Shown in pieces: positions 1-4,875 of a DNA stretch of 6,392 nt. Each line of letters begins with the position of its first letter. The first letter of the stretch is position 1. Under the pieces are notes generated by a model that ran no database searches, was not told where the DNA came from, and saw only the letters and a program-made list of their open reading frames with translations. Source of the DNA: Thiomicrospira sp. UBA5634 (GTDB lineage: Bacteria > Pseudomonadota > Gammaproteobacteria > Thiomicrospirales > Thiomicrospiraceae); NCBI GenBank assembly GCA_002421475.1, contig DIJW01000108.1, positions 1 through 6,392 on the forward strand. Reading direction: 5' to 3'. A program made the position numbers and the translations under genes.

Positions 1-1118
1 AACGTGAAGCTCTATTGTCTAACATGGAAGAAGGTTCAACCCTTAAAGGTATTGTTAAGAACCTTACCGACTACGGTGCGTTCATTGATTTGGGCGGCGT
101 AGATGGTCTATTGCATATTACTGACATGGCATGGCGCCGTGTTAACCATCCTTCAGAAATCGTCCAAGTTGGCGATGAGATTGAAGTAAAAGTATTGAAG
201 TTCGACAAAGAACGTAATCGCGTATCGTTGGGCTTGAAGCAGATGGAAGAAGATCCATGGGCAGATATGGTTGCACGTTACCCAATCGGTTCTGAAACTG
301 CTGGTAAAGTGGCAAACATTACTGACTACGGCGCATTTATCGAAATTCAAGAAGGTATTGAAGGTTTGGTACATACGTCTGAGTTGGATTGGACTAATCG
401 TAACATTCACCCATCTAAAGTGGTTCATTTGGGTCAAGAAGTTCGTGTAAAAATCCTAGATGTTGATCAAGAGCGTCGTCGTATCTCTCTAAGTATCAAA
501 CAGTGCACTGTTAACCCATGGGAAGGCTTTGCTGCCACTCATAACAAAGGTGACAAAATCACTGGTAACATCAAATCAATCACTGACTTCGGTATCTTTA
601 TCGGTCTAGACGGTGGTATTGATGGTTTGGTTCACTTGACTGATATTTCTTGGGCGCAAAATGGCGAAGAAGCTATTCGTGAATTCAAGAAAGGTGATGA
701 GTTAGAAACCATTATTCTTTCTATTGATCCAGAAAGAGAGCGTATTTCTTTAGGTTTGAAACAGCTTGAGCAAGATCCTTTCTCTCAATATGTTGCAGAA
801 CACGGTAAAAACAGCATCGTTGAAGGTACAGTGAAATCTGTAGACGAAAAAGGTGCAGTGATTGACTTGGCAGAAGAAGTAGAAGGTTACCTTCGCGCTT
901 CTGAACTTCAAGAAGAAACGCGTGATGCATCTAGCGTATTGAAAGTAGGTGAGAAGGTTTCTGCGAAGATCACTAACATTGATCGTAAGAGCCGTAGTGT
1001 TTCATTGTCTGTGAAAGCAAAAGATGCGCACGAAGAAGCGGAAGCGATCAAAGGTTATACATCTAACCAAGATCAAGCAACCAATACTTTGGGTGACTTG
1101 TTGAAAGCACAACTCTAA
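1..1118 (+). CDS. rpsA: 30S ribosomal protein S1, 3' part (S1 domains 3-6)
   Basis: Partial gene: the reading frame is open from base 3 at the window edge, so about 185 N-terminal residues (S1 domains 1-2, the ribosome-docking part) lie outside by comparison with the 557-residue E. coli protein. The 371 visible residues contain four tandem S1 (OB-fold) RNA-binding repeats at about bases 33-242, 294-503, 555-764 and 816-1019. Each begins with a G-x-V/I-K/A-x-I/L-T/V-D core ([49 protein letters not shown]); the first three end in SLGLKQ or SLSIKQ, the last in SLSVKA. The last repeat is the most diverged, as is usual for domain 6. S1 sits on the 30S subunit, binds mRNA leaders and helps them unfold at initiation. 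Codons are those of a highly expressed gene (many cgt, ggt, gaa). It is followed by its own terminator and then ihfB, the classic proteobacterial rpsA-ihfB order. Confidence 0.98.
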   Translation, partial: REALLSNMEEGSTLKGIVKNLTDYGAFIDLGGVDGLLHITDMAWRRVNHPSEIVQVGDEIEVKVLKFDKERNRVSLGLKQMEEDPWADMVARYPIGSETAGKVANITDYGAFIEIQEGIEGLVHTSELDWTNRNIHPSKVVHLGQEVRVKILDVDQERRRISLSIKQCTVNPWEGFAATHNKGDKITGNIKSITDFGIFIGLDGGIDGLVHLTDISWAQNGEEAIREFKKGDELETIILSIDPERERISLGLKQLEQDPFSQYVAEHGKNSIVEGTVKSVDEKGAVIDLAEEVEGYLRASELQEETRDASSVLKVGEKVSAKITNIDRKSRSVSLSVKAKDAHEEAEAIKGYTSNQDQATNTLGDLLKAQL

Positions 1119-1131
1119 ACCTGGCAAAACT

Positions 1132-1165
1132 AACGGATAAAGATACGTCTTTATCCGTTTTGTTT
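1132..1165 (+). terminator. Intrinsic terminator of rpsA
   Basis: A perfect 12-bp stem (AACGGATAAAGA at 1132-1143 pairing with TCTTTATCCGTT at 1148-1159) closes a UACG loop of the stable UNCG tetraloop family, although the closing pair is A-U rather than the usual C-G. It is followed by a T-rich tail, TTTTGTTT, at 1158-1165. It starts 14 nt after the rpsA stop codon. It should release most rpsA transcripts, so ihfB probably relies on read-through or on a promoter of its own. Confidence 0.9.
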
Positions 1166-1172
1166 GGTCGTT

Positions 1173-1195
1173 CAGTGCCGTATTAAATGGCACTG
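1173..1195 (+). repeat. Perfect 7-bp inverted repeat upstream of ihfB
   Basis: CAGTGCC (1173-1179) and GGCACTG (1189-1195) are exact reverse complements separated by the AT-rich spacer GTATTAAAT. No T-tract follows, so it is not an ordinary terminator. It could be an RNA hairpin in the ihfB leader or a dyad DNA site. The spacer contains TATTAA (1181-1186), which resembles a -10 box, but no good -35 box lies at the right distance (TTGTTT at 1160-1165 would be 15 bp away). The repeat is plain; its function is unknown. Confidence 0.55.
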
Positions 1196-1230
1196 TTCCT
1201 CATCAATAGTGGGAAGGTAAGAGTATTGAA

Positions 1231-1536
1231 ATGACCAAGTCAGAATTGATTGAGCTCATAGCGAGAAAACAAACCCAACTCTCACAGAAAGATGTTGAGA
1301 TTGCGGTAAATCAAATCATTGAGTCAATGATTACAGCATTAGCAGAAGGCGAGCGAATTGAAATTCGTGGTTTCGGAAGCTTTAGCTTACATCATAGACA
1401 AGCAAGAATGGGTCGAAACCCTAAAACCGGGGAATCGGTCAAGTTATCAGAAAAACGTGTACCACACTTTAAGCCGGGCAAAACCTTGCGAGAAGATGTT
1501 GATGCATCAAAAACGTCAACTGATATCCTATGTTAA
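1231..1536 (+). CDS. ihfB: Integration host factor, beta subunit
   Basis: 101-residue member of the HU/IHF family of DNA-bending proteins. The N-terminus MTKSELIE and the central block from [15 protein letters not shown] to GRNPKTG match E. coli IHF-beta nearly residue for residue. The Pro of GRNP is the residue at the tip of the beta-arm that intercalates into the minor groove and kinks [11 protein letters not shown] followed by L-R is the conserved C-terminal helix entry. IHF-beta pairs with IHF-alpha (ihfA, not in this window) to make sharp bends at WATCAANNNNTTR sites for replication, recombination and promoter architecture. The protein is about seven residues longer than the 94-residue E. 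coli form, ending in a polar tail with a final Cys. The ATG at 1231 has TAAGAG at 1218-1223, 7 nt upstream. lapA follows after 16 nt, suggesting cotranscription. Confidence 0.97.
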   Translation: MTKSELIELIARKQTQLSQKDVEIAVNQIIESMITALAEGERIEIRGFGSFSLHHRQARMGRNPKTGESVKLSEKRVPHFKPGKTLREDVDASKTSTDILC

Positions 1537-1552
1537 AAACTGAGTTATTCCC

Positions 1553-1876
1553 ATGATAAAACTCCTGTCGTTAATAGCAACACTTGCTTTTTTAGCTCTT
1601 GGAGTAATGGTGGGGATGCTCAATCCAACTCTCGTGCCGTTTGATTATTTAATTAATCAGCGGCACGTCCCTCTTTCTATATTACTCAGCGTAGCGTTTA
1701 TTTTGGGTATGGTGTTTGCCGGCTTGTTTGCATTTATACAAGTGGTTCGTTTGCAGTGGCAATTACATCGCTTAAATAAGTCACATAAGCAACAAGCTAA
1801 TGAATTTATTGAGTTAAAAAAACAATTGCTAAAATCATCGCAACAACCCCAGTCTACCTCCATTATTCCTCGCTAA
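1553..1876 (+). CDS. lapA: LapA-family inner-membrane protein (DUF1049)
   Basis: 107-residue small membrane protein with the LapA/YciS layout. A first hydrophobic helix spans about residues 4-22, a short polar turn holds NPTLVPFDYLINQRHVPLS, and a second helix spans about 41-63 with the glycine-containing FILGMVFAGLFAF stretch typical of the family. A charged and Gln-rich helical tail (about 66-95) with coiled-coil character then projects into the cytoplasm. In E. coli LapA associates with LapB (YciM), which presents LpxC to FtsH and thereby limits lipopolysaccharide synthesis. Position 3' of ihfB is common in gammaproteobacteria. The usual downstream partner lapB is absent: only 41 nt separate this stop from the pyrF start. 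The start at 1553 has only a weak purine signal (GAG, 1542-1544), so translation may depend on coupling to ihfB. Family assignment is good; exact function in this organism is inferred. Confidence 0.85.
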   Translation: MIKLLSLIATLAFLALGVMVGMLNPTLVPFDYLINQRHVPLSILLSVAFILGMVFAGLFAFIQVVRLQWQLHRLNKSHKQQANEFIELKKQLLKSSQQPQSTSIIPR

Positions 1877-1906
1877 GTTATTATTTTAATTAAACTTTAT
1901 AGTTTC

Positions 1907-1911
1907 TAGGG
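1907..1911 (+). promoter_or_regulatory. Ribosome binding site that sets the pyrF start
   Basis: TAGGG lies 6 nt before the ATG at 1918. The in-frame TTG at 1912 would directly abut this sequence, leaving no room for a spacer, so ATG 1918 is preferred. Confidence 0.6.
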
Positions 1912-1917
1912 TTGATC

Positions 1918-2613
1918 ATGTCGCAAACTTCACGTGTTATCGTTGCATTGGATTATGCCTCACAAAATGATGCGCTTGCTTTGGTACAGCAATTAGATCC
2001 CACTCAATGCAAGCTGAAAGTCGGTAAAGAACTTTTTGCGGTTGCAGGACCAGGCCTGGTGGAGCTTTTGGTGAAGCAGGGATTTGATGTTTTTTTAGAT
2101 CTCAAATATCACGATATTCCAAATACCGTAGCAATGGCATGTAAAGCGGCGGCTAATTTAGGTGTTTGGATGGTTAACGTGCATACGTTGGGCGGACCTA
2201 AAATGATCGCCGCCGCTAAAGATGCCATTGTAGGGTGTACTCATCAGCCTTTATTGACGGCGGTGACTATTTTAACCAGCTTTGATCAAGAGCAGTTGAA
2301 TGCGATTGGCTTAACGGGTTCAATTCAGGATAATGTTTTGCGTTTAGCACAGTTGGCTGAAAAATCGGGGGCAGACGGTGTGGTGTGTTCGGCTCAAGAA
2401 GCAACTTTATTACGCCAAAAAACAGCTAAGGATTTTTGTTTGGTCACGCCAGGAATTCGTCCTGCGGGAGCGAGTATGGACGATCAAAAGCGTATTATGA
2501 CTCCCCAGCAAGCTATTGCAGCTGGTTCAGACTATTTAGTGATTGGTCGTCCAATTACTCAAGCTGTAGACCCATTGGCTGCACTAATCGCGATTAATCA
2601 ATCATTGAGTTAA
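1918..2613 (+). CDS. pyrF: Orotidine-5'-phosphate decarboxylase
   Basis: Catalyses the last step of de novo UMP synthesis, OMP to UMP plus CO2, in the cytosol. The 231-residue protein has the expected TIM-barrel motifs. VIVALDYA carries the substrate-binding Asp12. KLKVGKELF carries Lys34. FLDLKYHDIPNTV carries the catalytic D-x-K-x-x-D set (Asp61, Lys63, Asp66). GIRP and IGRPIT (Arg211) near the C-terminus form the phosphate-binding part. Length is close to the 245-residue E. coli enzyme; nothing is missing. The ATG at 1918 gives the start MSQTSRVIVALD, the usual short lead into the first strand. It lies downstream of lapA with a very AT-rich 41-nt gap and no convincing promoter. A perfect inverted repeat follows the stop codon by 5 nt. 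In E. coli pyrF also follows lapA-lapB, so linkage to lapA is conserved even though lapB is missing here. Confidence 0.97.
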   Translation: MSQTSRVIVALDYASQNDALALVQQLDPTQCKLKVGKELFAVAGPGLVELLVKQGFDVFLDLKYHDIPNTVAMACKAAANLGVWMVNVHTLGGPKMIAAAKDAIVGCTHQPLLTAVTILTSFDQEQLNAIGLTGSIQDNVLRLAQLAEKSGADGVVCSAQEATLLRQKTAKDFCLVTPGIRPAGASMDDQKRIMTPQQAIAAGSDYLVIGRPITQAVDPLAALIAINQSLS

Positions 2614-2618
2614 TTTTG

Positions 2619-2653
2619 AATCAAATTAGGCTCAAATAAAGCCTAATTTGATT
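2619..2653 (+). terminator. 14-bp perfect inverted repeat after pyrF, probable transcript 3' end
   Basis: AATCAAATTAGGCT (2619-2632) pairs perfectly with AGCCTAATTTGATT (2640-2653) around a 7-nt loop (CAAATAA). It starts 5 nt after the pyrF stop. The stem is AT-rich and is followed by GCATTAAGCGG, not a T-tract, on either strand, so classical intrinsic termination is doubtful. It may stabilise the pyrF mRNA end or insulate the rpsF promoter, whose -35 box begins inside the right arm. Confidence 0.6.
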
Positions 2654-2680
2654 GCATTAAGCGGTGGATTTCTCTATAAT
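2652..2680 (+). promoter_or_regulatory. Sigma-70 promoter of the rpsF operon
   Basis: A perfect -10 box TATAAT (2675-2680) lies 17 bp downstream of TTGCAT (2652-2657), a half-match to TTGACA. Transcription should start near 2686-2688. The segment between the -10 box and the start, TTCCGCC, is GC-rich, a feature of stringently controlled ribosomal promoters; that control is an inference. Confidence 0.8.
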
Positions 2681-2688
2681 TTCCGCCT

Positions 2689-2771
2689 TTCAAACCTGTT
2701 GTTTCGGTTTGAAGATCCTTGCCTTACAGTTTGACCAACTGAAGGCTCTGTTATTTGATCCATAAGGAGAG
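2689..2771 (+). promoter_or_regulatory. Structured rpsF leader, three successive hairpins
   Basis: Three potential hairpins fill the untranslated leader. Hairpin 1: TTCAAACC (2689-2696) with GGTTTGAA (2706-2713), 8 bp. Hairpin 2: GCCTTACAGTT (2721-2731) with AACTGAAGGC (2737-2746), 10 bp with one bulged A and loop TGACC. Hairpin 3: CTCTGTTAT (2746-2754) with ATAAGGAGAG (2762-2771), 8 bp around a small internal loop, enclosing the Shine-Dalgarno sequence. Leaders that bind the S6:S18 complex and repress this operon are known in many bacteria; they carry a conserved CCG in a bulge, which I do not see in this fold (the only CCG, 2683-2685, lies at or before the expected start). Autoregulation is therefore plausible but unproven. 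Confidence 0.5.
2763..2769 (+). promoter_or_regulatory. Strong Shine-Dalgarno of rpsF, inside a possible hairpin
   Basis: TAAGGAG is a near-complete match to the 16S anti-Shine-Dalgarno and lies 5 nt from the ATG at 2775. It can pair with CTCTGTTAT just upstream, so access may be regulated. Confidence 0.85.
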
Positions 2772-2774
2772 ACC

Positions 2775-3131
2775 ATGCGTCATTATGAAGTTGTATTTCT
2801 AGTGCACCCAGACCAAAGTGAGCAAGTGCCGGCAATGATTGAACGTTACCGCTCAATTATTGAACAAGCAAGCGGTAAAATCCACCGTTTGGAAGATTGG
2901 GGTCGTCGTCAATTGGCATATACCATTGATAAAGTCCACAAAGCTCATTACATTTTGATGAACATCGAATGTACTCAAGAAGCGTTAAAAGAACTTGAAA
3001 ATGCGTTCTATTACAACGATGCCGTGTTACGTAATATGGTAATCAAACGTAACGAAGCGATTACTGAACCGTCTGTCATGGCTGGCAAGAAAGATGACAA
3101 GCCTGAATTCGTAAGCACCTTCAAGGAGTAA
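2775..3131 (+). CDS. rpsF: 30S ribosomal protein S6
   Basis: 118 residues beginning [19 protein letters not shown], almost identical to the E. coli S6 N-terminus. The central block [16 protein letters not shown] followed by HKAHYILMN is the family signature of the ferredoxin-like fold that pairs with S18 on the platform of the 30S subunit. It is shorter than E. coli S6 (about 131-135 residues) because the acidic C-terminal tail is almost absent, although the protein still ends in Lys-Glu. In E. coli RimK adds glutamates to the S6 C-terminus; whether this one is modified is unknown. It is the first gene of the operon, with its own promoter and a strong ribosome binding site. Its last codons aag-gag serve as the ribosome binding site of rpsR, which starts 5 nt after its stop. 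No priB gene intervenes, unlike in E. coli. Confidence 0.98.
   Translation: MRHYEVVFLVHPDQSEQVPAMIERYRSIIEQASGKIHRLEDWGRRQLAYTIDKVHKAHYILMNIECTQEALKELENAFYYNDAVLRNMVIKRNEAITEPSVMAGKKDDKPEFVSTFKE
3123..3128 (+). promoter_or_regulatory. rpsR ribosome binding site embedded in the end of rpsF
   Basis: AAGGAG forms the last two sense codons of rpsF (Lys-Glu) and stands 8 nt before the rpsR ATG at 3137. A ribosome finishing S6 covers the S18 start, which favours coupled, equal synthesis of the two partner proteins. Confidence 0.85.
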
Positions 3132-3136
3132 GTAAC

Positions 3137-3364
3137 ATGGCTAGAAATTTTGGACGTAAAAAATACTGCCGTTTTTCAGCAGAAAACGTAAAAGAAATTG
3201 ATTACAAAGATATGGATACCTTGCGTGCCTATATTACGGAAACTGGCAAAATTGTGCCAAGCCGTATCACGGGTACCAGTGCGAAATATCAACGTCAGTT
3301 GGCATCAGCTATTAAACGTGCGCGTTATATAGCGTTATTGCCATACACTGATCAGCATAAATAA
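3137..3364 (+). CDS. rpsR: 30S ribosomal protein S18
   Basis: 75 residues, exactly the E. coli length. It starts [25 protein letters not shown] and contains the invariant [11 protein letters not shown], the basic stretch AKYQRQL followed by AIKRARY, and the terminal LLPYTDQHK. It is a small basic helical protein that forms a heterodimer with S6 and binds 16S rRNA on the 30S platform. It lies 5 nt after rpsF and shares its message. The S6:S18 dimer is also the known repressor of this operon in several bacteria. Nothing about it is unusual. Confidence 0.98.
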   Translation: MARNFGRKKYCRFSAENVKEIDYKDMDTLRAYITETGKIVPSRITGTSAKYQRQLASAIKRARYIALLPYTDQHK

Positions 3365-3386
3365 GTTCCAAGGGAACAAAAATATC

Positions 3387-4283
3387 ATGATCGCAATCGC
3401 AAACTTTGTTATGAAAGGGCCCATGCAGGCTTATCTGGCAGTGATTGGGTTTGCGTTACTGACTGTTTGGTTCGGCCCGTTTGGTGTTTTTGCGGGTGCT
3501 GTGATTGCACTGGTGACATTACGTGTCGGTGTTAATGATGGTTTTAAAACACTGTTTGCGGCGGTGGCGGTGCATTTCATAGTTTCCGGTTTTTTATCGG
3601 GCGGTTATGCACCAGGCCTGGTGGTTTTACTAGAGTTTATGTTACCGGTTTGGTTGCTGGCTTTAGTATTGCGTCAGACTAACTCAATGGGTTTAACCTT
3701 GCAATTAGCCGCTTTAATGGCGGGCTTAGGCTTGTTATTCGCACATTTGATGTTAGGCGATTTGCCAGCTTGGTGGATGAGTTTGTTTAATCAGGTATTT
3801 CGCCCTGTGTTAGAAGAAGCCGGCATGGCTTATTCTGCAGAGATGATTGAACAAATGGCAAGCGTGATGTCTATGTTATTAGCCATGTTTGCAGTTGTTC
3901 TCTGGTTTGGTATCGTGCTGACAGCGCGTTGGATGCAAAGTGTTTTATATTATCCGGGACAGTTTCAAGCGGATTTTCATCAGTTAAGACTGCCAAAAAG
4001 TGTGGCTGTGGCTACAGTAGTGGTTGCCATTACAAGCATGTTTTTAAATGATGCCAGCGGTGGGTTACTTGGCGATTTATTTGGATTGCTGAGCGTGGTA
4101 TTGATGTTCCAGGGATTGGCTATTGCCCATCATGCAGTTTTGAAAAAAGACTTGAGTAGTGGATGGTTGATAGCGCTATATTTTTTACTGTTTGTGTTTC
4201 CGCAAACGGTGTTAGTTTTAGCGATTGTCGGATTGGCGGATACTTTTAGTGATTTCCGCAACCGATGGGTAGAAAGTAAATAG
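3387..4283 (+). CDS. Polytopic membrane protein of unknown function (DUF2232/YybS-like)
   Basis: 298 residues, strongly hydrophobic, with about eight or nine membrane segments (roughly residues 14-32, 33-48, 55-72, 77-96, 102-123, 163-185, 204-221, 224-251 and 257-284). A hydrophilic loop holding [14 protein letters not shown] and SAEMIEQM lies at about 134-158, and a conserved-looking end, [12 protein letters not shown], at 282-293. There is no signal peptide, catalytic motif or nucleotide-binding site. Recognition rests on topology, on the start motif [10 protein letters not shown], and on position: a DUF2232 gene occupies this slot between rpsR and rplI in Pseudomonas, and yybS lies next to rplI and the replicative helicase gene in Bacillus subtilis. 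The start at 3387 has AAGGGAA (3370-3376) 10 nt upstream; ATGs at 3411 and 3423 are alternatives but would remove the family-like N-terminus. It lies 22 nt after rpsR, and its stop overlaps the rplI ribosome binding site. Function is unknown. Confidence 0.85.
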   Translation: MIAIANFVMKGPMQAYLAVIGFALLTVWFGPFGVFAGAVIALVTLRVGVNDGFKTLFAAVAVHFIVSGFLSGGYAPGLVVLLEFMLPVWLLALVLRQTNSMGLTLQLAALMAGLGLLFAHLMLGDLPAWWMSLFNQVFRPVLEEAGMAYSAEMIEQMASVMSMLLAMFAVVLWFGIVLTARWMQSVLYYPGQFQADFHQLRLPKSVAVATVVVAITSMFLNDASGGLLGDLFGLLSVVLMFQGLAIAHHAVLKKDLSSGWLIALYFLLFVFPQTVLVLAIVGLADTFSDFRNRWVESK

Positions 4284-4287
4284 AGGT
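4281..4287 (+). promoter_or_regulatory. rplI ribosome binding site overlapping the upstream stop codon
   Basis: TAGAGGT contains the TAG stop of the membrane-protein gene and the GAGG core, 6 nt before the rplI ATG at 4294. This supports translational coupling and confirms the L9 start. Confidence 0.75.
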
Positions 4288-4293
4288 TTTCTT

Positions 4294-4740
4294 ATGAACG
4301 TTATTCTGCTTGAAAAGGTACAAAATTTAGGCGGTTTGGGTGATCAAGTGGCTGTTAAAGCTGGTTACGCTCGTAACTTCTTGATTCCACAAGGCAAAGC
4401 AAAGCCAGCTACAAAAGATAACGTAGCTGCGTTTGAAGCACGCCGTGCTGAACTTGAAAAACTAGCTGCTGAAGCGTTAGCTGCAGCACAAGCTGTTTAT
4501 GAAAAAATGAACGGTATGGTTGTGAGCATCGAAGCAAGCGCCGGTGACGAAGGTAAGTTGTTCGGTTCAATCGGTACGCAAGATATCGCTGATGCATTAA
4601 AAACATCAGGTTTTGAAATTGAACGTCGTCATGTTCGTATGCCAGAAGGTGTATTACGTCATATCGGCACGTTTGAAATTGATATTCAGTTGCACACTGA
4701 TGTTGTTGCTTCAATCAATGTTGAAGTTAAAGCGAACTAA
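4294..4740 (+). CDS. rplI: 50S ribosomal protein L9
   Basis: 148 residues against 149 in E. coli. The N-terminal domain contains the L9 signature [20 protein letters not shown] followed by PQGKAKPAT, which binds 23S rRNA near the L1 stalk. A long connecting helix follows (about 46-74, rich in Ala, Glu and Lys), then the C-terminal domain with [19 protein letters not shown] and [22 protein letters not shown]9 reaches from the large subunit and helps to maintain reading frame. It is the last gene of the rpsF operon and is followed by a strong terminator. Codon use returns to the highly expressed type after the more varied codons of the preceding membrane-protein gene. Confidence 0.98.
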   Translation: MNVILLEKVQNLGGLGDQVAVKAGYARNFLIPQGKAKPATKDNVAAFEARRAELEKLAAEALAAAQAVYEKMNGMVVSIEASAGDEGKLFGSIGTQDIADALKTSGFEIERRHVRMPEGVLRHIGTFEIDIQLHTDVVASINVEVKAN

Positions 4741-4766
4741 TTCGCTGTTAATCAAACGTTGATAAG

Positions 4767-4806
4767 AAAAAGCCGAAATGAAACTTCATTTCGGCTTTTT
4801 TGTTTT
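4767..4806 (+). terminator. Intrinsic terminator of the rpsF-rplI operon
   Basis: AGCCGAAATG (4771-4780) pairs perfectly with CATTTCGGCT (4787-4796), extended by A-T pairs on both sides (AAAA at 4767-4770 with TTTT at 4797-4800). A run of T with a single G follows (4796-4806). It begins about 25 nt after the rplI stop. The A-tract on the left side could let it work in both directions, but no gene comes from the other strand here. It separates the ribosomal operon from dnaB. Confidence 0.93.
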
Positions 4807-4812
4807 TGCGGG

Positions 4813-4840
4813 TCGAATCTCTTAAGCCTTAGTTTATAAT
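4813..4840 (+). promoter_or_regulatory. Probable promoter of dnaB
   Basis: A perfect -10 box TATAAT (4835-4840) is preceded, at 16 bp, by TCGAAT (4813-4818), a poor -35 match. Transcription would start near 4847, giving a leader of about 29 nt. The discriminator AGGCGCT is GC-rich, as at the rpsF promoter. Its place just after a strong terminator supports it. Confidence 0.7.
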
Positions 4841-4875
4841 AGGCGCTTCGTTTTCTACAAAACTCTGCGAAGGTT

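Noticed and set aside
153..437. 94-codon open frame antisense to rpsA
   Set aside because: It is the reverse shadow of conserved S1 domains, with no recognisable domain and no expression signals.
1358..1543. 61-codon + strand frame overlapping ihfB
   Set aside because: It is an alternative frame within a clearly conserved IHF-beta gene; it resembles no family I know and has no ribosome binding site.
1912..1917. TTG start for pyrF two codons upstream of the ATG
   Set aside because: It abuts the TAGGG ribosome binding site with no spacer, while ATG 1918 has a normal 6-nt spacing.
1877..1917. Promoter for pyrF with TATAGT at 1898-1903
   Set aside because: No acceptable -35 box lies at the right distance, and the start would fall on the ribosome binding site; the AT-rich gap makes chance likely.
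3129..3139. Possible priB between rpsF and rpsR as in E. coli
   Set aside because: Only 5 nt separate the two genes. Absence of priB here is the normal state in Pseudomonas-type gammaproteobacteria, not an anomaly.
4409..4714. 101-codon open frame antisense to rplI
   Set aside because: It lies wholly opposite a well-conserved L9 gene, its composition (many Gln, His, Leu, Arg) is what the codon bias of rplI gives in reverse, and no promoter or ribosome binding site supports it.
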